From assembly GCA_006954465.1 (NCBI GenBank), contig LVVU01000148.1, positions 1 through 5,754 of the forward strand: a stretch of DNA of 5,754 nt, given 5' to 3'. Shown piece by piece: positions 1 through 3,730 of this stretch. The position numbers and the translations under genes are program-made. Under the pieces are notes generated by a model. The model saw only the letters and a program-made list of their open reading frames with translations. It was not told the DNA's origin and did not search any database. This stretch comes from Candidatus Methanoprimaticola hominis (lineage in GTDB: Archaea; Thermoplasmatota; Thermoplasmata; Methanomassiliicoccales; Methanomethylophilaceae). Positions within the stretch are counted from its first letter, which is position 1; every line of letters starts with the position of its first letter.

Positions 1-290
1 CCGAATATATTGAAGAATCCGGGGATCAGACCGAGAACCAGCGCCAGACCGCCTCTCCGGTTCATGACCGGCATCGTGTATCCGGGACCTGCGACGGGAG
101 GGAGACGTGTTCCGCACCCTCCGCAGAAGGTGTCGGCACGGCTGCACATGTTTCCGCATGAAGGGCATATCCTTCCGACGGCGTTGCCGTCGTCCAATGC
201 CATGGCATGCTCTATGGTGCATCCGCAACGGGGACAGAAGTCCATCCCCTCGGGTATCGCATTCCTGCACTCGCCGCAAATCAGCTTCAT
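1..290 (-). CDS. Double zinc-ribbon membrane protein, N-terminal part (runs off left edge)
   Basis: The first 96 residues are visible; the rest lies beyond the window. Two zinc ribbons with identical spacing are seen: C5-x2-C8-x10-C19-x2-C22 and C42-x2-C45-x10-C56-x2-C59. A proline/glycine linker follows (about 63-75), then from about residue 80 a hydrophobic stretch (GGLALVLGLIPGFFNIF) that looks like the start of a membrane segment. Proteins with N-terminal zinc ribbons and C-terminal membrane helices are common in archaea and mostly of unknown function; the ribbons presumably face the cytoplasm and bind protein or nucleic acid. The ATG overlaps the TGA of the preceding ABC ATPase (ATGA), and a GAGGT sits 7 bases upstream, so translation is probably coupled and the start is well supported. 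The tight overlap suggests it works with the ATPase, possibly as its membrane partner, but this is inference from position only. Confidence 0.8.
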   Translation of the reverse strand, partial: MKLICGECRNAIPEGMDFCPRCGCTIEHAMALDDGNAVGRICPSCGNMCSRADTFCGGCGTRLPPVAGPGYTMPVMNRRGGLALVLGLIPGFFNIF

Positions 291-1080
291 CGCTCCGACC
301 TCAGATGCATCCTGTACAGCCCGCGGCCCTGCTCCACGTCGATCGGCTCTCCGAACAGTTCGGAGACCTTCTCGCTTGTGAGTAGCTCGCCCTTCGGGCC
401 GTCGGCGAAGATCCTGCCGTCCTTCACCATGACCACCCTCTTCACCGATTCCGGGATGTCCGTCAATTCGTGGGTGATCATCACTATGCTGACGCCCGCA
501 TCGATGAGTATGTCGAACATGGAACGGAACTTGGACTTCATAACGATATCCAATCCGGTCATGGGCTCGTCGAGTACCAGCAGGTCGGGTTTCGTCACCA
601 ATGCCCTGGCGATCAGAGCGCGGCGCATCTCTCCCAATGACAGATTCTGGATCTCGCGGTCGTAGATGTCGTCGATCCCGAGGGCGACGGCGGATTCGTA
701 CGATGCCCTGTTCATCTCCTCGGTCACGGTCTGGTTCCTGAAGACGTCGAGACTGTTGAAGAATCCGGAGCATATGACCTCGCAGACCTTGGTGTCGTCA
801 TGGAACTGCTGTTGGAGGTCCATGGATACGACGCCCATCCTGCTGCGGACATCGAAGAGATTCCAGCGATCCATCCCGAAGATACGGAATGTCGCCGGAT
901 TCTCCTCGTCATAATAGGTATGTCCCCTCTCAGAAGTTTGATGAGTGTGGTTTTTCCGGAGCCGTTCGGACCGATGACCGCGACATTCTCACCTTTGTAG
1001 ATGTCGAGATCGACAGATTTCAGGATATAGTTCCCGTCCCTGACGATGGATACGTTCCTCAGCTCCAGTGCCTTGTCCAT
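287..1080 (-). CDS. ABC transporter-type ATPase (ModF/YlmA-like), interrupted by an apparent frameshift near 917
   Basis: ATP-binding subunit of the ABC superfamily. The first frame (from 1080) gives residues 1-55 with Walker A GPNGSGKTT at 37-45. It then runs into unrelated sequence and stops at 724. The conserved protein continues in the -1 frame from 916 to 287. Adding one base between 918 and 916 restores a continuous protein of 264 residues, a normal length for the family: Q-loop region DLQQQF near 88-93, signature LSLGEMRRALIARAL at 147-161, Walker B DLLVLDEP at 166-173, D-loop GLD, and the switch histidine in ITHE at 204. The signature has Leu in place of the usual first Gly. The ATG has no Shine-Dalgarno but a TATA-like box lies about 25 bp upstream, so the mRNA may be leaderless. 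The regulator gene ends 24 bp upstream and the zinc-ribbon gene overlaps its stop. No ABC permease is visible here. The break is either a sequence error or a recent inactivating mutation. The substrate is unknown. Confidence 0.82.
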
Positions 1081-1092
1081 GAAGGCACGATA

Positions 1093-1116
1093 CCCAGAAC
1101 CTACTTAAGTTCTGGG
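1093..1116. repeat. 24-bp inverted repeat flanking the ABC TATA-like box (candidate operator)
   Basis: Two perfect 8-bp arms, CCCAGAAC at 1093-1100 and GTTCTGGG at 1109-1116, are separated by CTACTTAA. The arms bracket the TATA-like box and include the last codons and stop of the winged-helix gene. A dimeric regulator bound here would block TBP binding. As RNA it could instead form a hairpin between the two cistrons. Confidence 0.6.
1102..1109 (-). promoter_or_regulatory. TATA-like box for the ABC ATPase gene (leaderless)
   Basis: On the minus strand this reads CTTAAGTA. Its centre is about 25 bp from the ATG at 1080, the spacing at which archaeal transcription would begin at or next to the start codon. 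The bases just before the ATG (TATCGTGCCTTC) contain no Shine-Dalgarno, which agrees with a leaderless transcript. The box overlaps the TAA stop of the regulator gene, so the ATPase could also be reached by read-through. Confidence 0.45.
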
Positions 1117-1401
1117 CGCCGACCTGATGGTCTTGTCGACGGCGAGCAGGAGGCTGGCCACCTCATCACCGGATTCCGTCAGGGAAACGACGGTCGCACG
1201 TGTGACCGGATCCATGTCCTGCTGTACGAGTCCCATATCCTCGAGAAGATTGAGCTTGTCGGGCATCCGCGGGTTGGAAGAAGACACCCCGTCGTAGATG
1301 TCGATCTTCCTGCTGGGGCCGTTGGCAGCGAGAAAAACCAGCATCGCGATCATATGCTTCTCCTCAAGCGCTGTAACTCCTGTGGGGTCTTTCTCTCTCA
1401 T
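1105..1401 (-). CDS. Small winged-helix (MarR/ArsR-like) transcriptional regulator
   Basis: A 98-residue protein, essentially one winged helix-turn-helix domain. Residues 14-27 form a helical segment (EKHMIAMLVFLAAN), 29-59 fit helix-turn-helix with recognition helix around SSSNPRMPDKLNLLEDMGLV, and TRATVVSLTESGDEVASLL (about 67-85) fits the beta wing and final helix. I chose the ATG at 1401 rather than the in-frame ATG at 1458 because a strong Shine-Dalgarno (GGAGTGA) lies 4 bases upstream and the extra 19 residues are low in helix character and overlap the promoter. A TATAAATA box at 1463-1470 predicts transcription from about 1440. Tandem AATACGA repeats (minus strand) lie across and just after this box, suggesting autoregulation. 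It is immediately upstream of the ABC ATPase on the same strand, so that gene is a likely target. No effector-binding domain is present. The family (MarR, ArsR or other wHTH) is not settled from sequence alone. Confidence 0.78.
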   Translation of the reverse strand: MREKDPTGVTALEEKHMIAMLVFLAANGPSRKIDIYDGVSSSNPRMPDKLNLLEDMGLVQQDMDPVTRATVVSLTESGDEVASLLLAVDKTIRSAPRT

Positions 1402-1445
1402 AATGTCACTCCGAATCGTGCATCCACATATTATGGAACAATACC

Positions 1446-1466
1446 TCGTATTACACATTTCGTATT
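1446..1466. repeat. Tandem TCGTATT repeats overlapping the regulator promoter
   Basis: TCGTATT occurs at 1446-1452 and again at 1460-1466, 14 bp start to start, the second copy running into the TATA box at 1463-1470. Tandem sites between the TATA box and the predicted start of transcription are a usual place for repressor binding in archaea, so these are candidate sites for autoregulation by the winged-helix protein. Confidence 0.45.
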
Positions 1467-1470
1467 TATA
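1463..1470 (-). promoter_or_regulatory. TATA box of the winged-helix regulator
   Basis: The minus strand reads TATAAATA, a near-ideal archaeal TATA box. Transcription would begin near 1440, leaving a leader of about 40 bases that contains the GGAGTGA ribosome-binding site at 1406-1412 before the ATG at 1401. Confidence 0.6.
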
Positions 1471-1545
1471 TCACATGATAGAAACGTCCGATTAGGGACA
1501 TTTTGTCCTGTTCGAAATCATACGAAATGAATATCGTTGTCTTCT

Positions 1546-1576
1546 ACGAATAAATGACATTCTGTAACTTATTCGT
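1546..1576. repeat. 8-bp inverted repeat ACGAATAA / TTATTCGT
   Basis: ACGAATAA at 1546-1553 and TTATTCGT at 1569-1576 are perfect reverse complements with a 15-base spacer. The arms share the ACGAA core with the tandem repeats in the regulator promoter, which suggests one protein recognises the whole set. It lies about 80 bp upstream of the regulator TATA box. Confidence 0.4.
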
Positions 1577-1737
1577 GATTTTCATCCTATTTGGGAGTGA
1601 TTGATGTATTTTTGCCTTTTTAGACGAAAATTCGAACATTAGGCGGATTTAACATGATTTAAAACTTTTCAAAAACGCTTGGTTGTCAACCATTATGCTA
1701 ATACTCATAATAATGAACTAATCACAATGAAGTTAAA

Positions 1738-1766
1738 CTGATGGTGTCCAAAATGAACACCATCAG
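1738..1766 (-). terminator. Hairpin terminator/3' end stabiliser of the symporter operon
   Basis: Perfect 10-bp arms CTGATGGTGT (1738-1747) and ACACCATCAG (1757-1766) enclose a 9-base loop. On the minus strand the hairpin begins 15 bases after the symporter TGA and is followed by GTTTAACTT, moderately T-rich. Archaeal termination mainly needs T-runs, so the stem may instead protect the mRNA 3' end. Confidence 0.55.
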
Positions 1767-1781
1767 ACAAAGAGTTTAGAA

Positions 1782-3425
1782 TCAGACAGATGAGGGTTCC
1801 GCTTTGTTCTCGGTTCTGAAGAAGAACAGCGACATGGTCATCGCGATGATCGACAGGGGAAGAGCGATCACCAACGGGTCTATGCCTGCGAACACGCTGT
1901 CCGGGAAGAGCACGGCGTTGCCTGTGATCATCTTGCATACCGGAAGGAAGATGCTGGTACCGGAGTTGATGAACAGAGCGAGGAACAGATAGGATACGGT
2001 CCCTGCTGAGATGCTTGCGATAGCAGCCTTCCTGTTGGGGTTCTTCGAGTAGAGGGCATGGAAGTATGCCGGGAGAAGAGCGGCTGCCGTCATGCCCATG
2101 AAGATCGAAGTCGCCTTGGCGATGATGTCCTTGGGCATCAGGTAGCAGTAGACGACCATGAGGACCATGATGACCACGATGCAGATCCTGTTGAGGTTGA
2201 CGCTCTGGGAATCGCCCTTCATGGTTCCCTTCCTGTTCCTGTAGAGCGTGTACAGGTCGTATCCTCCGGCTGCTCCGATGGTGTGGAGCAGAGCGCTGAT
2301 GGTGGAGATCGCAGCGCAGACGAGGGACAGCAGGAAGAGCGAGACGAACACATCGCCGAAGGTCATTCCTTCGAAGATCTCGAGGATGAACTGAGGGATG
2401 ATGAAATCGGTTCCCAGACCGATGGATGACATGTATTCGGATGCTATCATGCCGTGGGTGTCGAAGAAGTAGACGTTGCTCAGAGGTCCGACGGTGTAGG
2501 CGGATCCGACGATGACGAGCATGAATATCGAACCGACCAGGAGGGACTTGTTCAGGTCCCTGTCGGATTTGGCGGACATGAACCTGACGGCCAGCTGGGG
2601 CTGGGTGAGGGCACCGATGCCCACTCCGAGCAGGAATGTGGTGACCACTGTCAGCCACTCGGTGGATCCGAAGGATGAGAAGTTCGTCCAACCGTTGAAT
2701 CCCTCCAACGTGCCCGAAACCTTGTCCATCTGGGAGAACTTGGTGTCCCAAAGGTTCACCAGGGCCTCGTTTCCGGCGGTGACTCCTCCGAAGTAGGAGT
2801 AGGTGACGATCAGGATGACCAGCATCCCGATGAACATCACAGCGGCCTGGAGGGCATCGTTGTACATGACGGCGATGATGCCTCCGTATACGACGTAGAC
2901 CGCAACTATGACTGCGAGACAGATCAGGATGAGGTCGTAGTACTCGTTGAGTCCTGTGATGGTGGCGAGGGAGTTCACCCCTCCCTTCAGCACGGCAGCC
3001 GCGTAGATGGGCATCATCACGATGATCAGGATCGCGGTGAATGCGCGGATGCTTTTGGATCCGTAGATCTTGCCGAGAAGATCGGCGTATGTGGATGCAC
3101 CGAGAGCACGCCCCTTGCGCCTGGTGGGTCCTCCGAATATCAGGAAGGCGACGATGAGACCGACGAAAAGATTCAGGAAGCACAGCCACATCAGCGACAT
3201 GCCGTGTACGGCGGCCTGACCGCCGAATCCTATGACCGCCGATGCGGAGAGGAAGGTGGAGCCGTAGGAGAGGGCGATGATCATAGGCCCTGCCTTGCTG
3301 CGGCCGAGAAGGAATTCCTCGTTGTTCTTGGTGTTCTTGTATCCGAACCATCCGAGGATCAACGTGACAGCCACGAATACGACGACCATCGCTCCGAAGA
3401 CCGTGAGGTCAACTCCGTCATTCAT
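1782..3425 (-). CDS. Sodium:solute symporter family (SSS) permease
   Basis: A 547-residue integral membrane protein of the SSS family (LeuT fold), using the Na+ gradient to import a small solute. The N-terminal membrane segment (about 7-28) is followed by the family hallmark near 39-70 (FLLGRSKAGPMIIALSYGST, then SASAVIGFGG). About 13 hydrophobic segments follow, fitting the usual 13-helix layout. The conserved helix around 361-392 (CAAISTISALLHT, ending GGYDLY) contains the small and hydroxyl residues A371, S374 and T375 that correspond to the Na2 sodium site of the family. The C-terminus is short and charged (RTENKAEPSSV). The ATG at 3425 is preferred over the in-frame ATG at 3485: it has GGAGG 9 bases upstream, begins just before the first membrane helix, and the longer version would be translated through the accessory-protein gene. 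Substrate is not determined; SSS members carry acetate and other monocarboxylates, proline, pantothenate or sugars. Cotranscribed with and overlapping the small gene upstream. Confidence 0.93.
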   Translation of the reverse strand: MNDGVDLTVFGAMVVVFVAVTLILGWFGYKNTKNNEEFLLGRSKAGPMIIALSYGSTFLSASAVIGFGGQAAVHGMSLMWLCFLNLFVGLIVAFLIFGGPTRRKGRALGASTYADLLGKIYGSKSIRAFTAILIIVMMPIYAAAVLKGGVNSLATITGLNEYYDLILICLAVIVAVYVVYGGIIAVMYNDALQAAVMFIGMLVILIVTYSYFGGVTAGNEALVNLWDTKFSQMDKVSGTLEGFNGWTNFSSFGSTEWLTVVTTFLLGVGIGALTQPQLAVRFMSAKSDRDLNKSLLVGSIFMLVIVGSAYTVGPLSNVYFFDTHGMIASEYMSSIGLGTDFIIPQFILEIFEGMTFGDVFVSLFLLSLVCAAISTISALLHTIGAAGGYDLYTLYRNRKGTMKGDSQSVNLNRICIVVIMVLMVVYCYLMPKDIIAKATSIFMGMTAAALLPAYFHALYSKNPNRKAAIASISAGTVSYLFLALFINSGTSIFLPVCKMITGNAVLFPDSVFAGIDPLVIALPLSIIAMTMSLFFFRTENKAEPSSV

Positions 3426-3546
3426 CGGAATCTTCCTCCGCTTTGATTCCCTTGACGTAGGCGTACGAGCAGCAGAATACCACACTCAGTATGCTGAGCA
3501 CATATCCGCCCAAGATCCAAGGGTCCGATAATCCCAAGATGTCCAT
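3418..3546 (-). CDS. Symporter small accessory protein (42 aa)
   Basis: A 42-residue peptide: MDILGLSDPWILGGYVLSIL, then a hydrophobic segment through SVVFCCSYAY, then VKGIKAEEDSDE. It has one membrane helix (about 10-30), the aromatic/proline motif L-x-DPW before it, and an acidic tail. This architecture and its place directly upstream of an SSS gene match the small accessory proteins found with many bacterial and archaeal sodium:solute symporters; they are thought to help the symporter, but the mechanism is not established. The start is supported by GGTGA 5 bases upstream and a TATA box about 60 bp upstream. Its TGA lies inside the symporter gene (8-bp overlap), so translation is probably coupled. 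It is easily missed by gene finders because of its size. Confidence 0.85.
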   Translation of the reverse strand: MDILGLSDPWILGGYVLSILSVVFCCSYAYVKGIKAEEDSDE

Positions 3547-3564
3547 GATTCTCACCGTGTGATA

Positions 3565-3583
3565 CGTGCTATCATTTAGCACG
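3565..3583. repeat. 19-bp palindrome at the symporter operon transcription start (candidate operator)
   Basis: CGTGCTA (3565-3571) and TAGCACG (3577-3583) are perfect arms around TCATT. A second, overlapping palindrome TAGC-AC-GCTA occupies 3577-3586. The site covers the first transcribed bases predicted from the TATA box, where a bound repressor would stop RNA polymerase. Its sequence is unlike the ACGAA-type motifs near the winged-helix gene, so a different regulator is likely. Confidence 0.55.
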
Positions 3584-3606
3584 CTAATTGGACCATATGA
3601 TCGCCA

Positions 3607-3614
3607 TACTTAAA
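3607..3614 (-). promoter_or_regulatory. TATA box of the symporter operon
   Basis: The minus strand reads TTTAAGTA, a good archaeal TATA-like box. Transcription would start near 3585, giving a leader of about 40 bases that contains the palindrome at 3565-3583 and the GGTGA ribosome-binding site at 3552-3556. No other candidate promoter is seen between the small gene and its divergent neighbour. Confidence 0.55.
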
Positions 3615-3700
3615 GATGATGCAAGGAAGAGGGCTTCATGAGCCTGCTGGACCCTCTGACGACAGACCATCCGACGAGATGTGGTGCTTCCGAACCAGAC

Positions 3701-3708
3701 CTTTAAGG
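3701..3708 (+). promoter_or_regulatory. TATA-like box of the UvrA-like gene (leaderless)
   Basis: CTTTAAGG is centred about 26 bp before the ATG at 3731. The bases between (ending GATTAGCGGTC) have no clear Shine-Dalgarno. Both points suggest that transcription begins at the start codon, and they support the choice of this ATG. Confidence 0.5.
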
Positions 3709-3730
3709 GATTGATGCCGGATTAGCGGTC

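Larger units (their letters stand above)
1402..1781. other. A/T-rich intergenic region between symporter and regulator genes
   Basis: This 380-bp spacer contains no convincing gene: all ATG-started frames I followed on both strands stop within about 25 codons and lack ribosome-binding sites. It holds the regulator promoter and leader (1402-1470), a cluster of TACGAA-like motifs (1446-1576), a 13-bp palindrome TGGTTG-T-CAACCA at 1680-1692, and the hairpin after the symporter (1738-1766). T-rich and A-rich runs at about 1600-1680 have no evident gene attached; TTTTAAAT on the minus strand near 1656-1664 resembles a second TATA box. I see no tRNA or known RNA structure here. Confidence 0.6.

Noticed and set aside
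10..665. Plus-strand open frames opposite the zinc-ribbon and ABC genes
   Set aside because: Minus-strand frames here contain the CxxC zinc ribbons and ABC motifs; the plus-strand products resemble nothing and lack ribosome-binding sites.
905..930. Programmed -1 frameshifting in the ABC ATPase
   Set aside because: No X-XXY-YYZ slippery heptamer precedes the shift (the coding strand reads ACATACCTATTATG) and I see no strong downstream stem or pseudoknot; an indel is simpler.
1495..1561. Short frame of about 22 codons on the minus strand in the A/T-rich spacer
   Set aside because: It has no Shine-Dalgarno and a basic, featureless product, and it overlaps the TACGAA motif cluster, so it is better read as noncoding.
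1402..1781. CRISPR, tRNA or mobile-element remnant in the A/T-rich spacer
   Set aside because: The repeats are 7-10 bp and not regularly spaced, there is no cloverleaf, and there are no transposase pieces or target-site duplications.
1705..3351. 548-codon open frame on the minus strand, in another frame of the symporter gene
   Set aside because: It overlaps the symporter almost fully; its product is rich in Arg, His and Pro with no domain, typical of a shadow frame in G+C-rich coding DNA. The symporter frame has membrane helices and family motifs.
3638..3706. 22-codon open frame in the divergent spacer, with a TATA-like sequence about 27 bp upstream
   Set aside because: The TATA-like sequence is the reverse side of the symporter operon TATA box, the product has no features, and the length is within chance.
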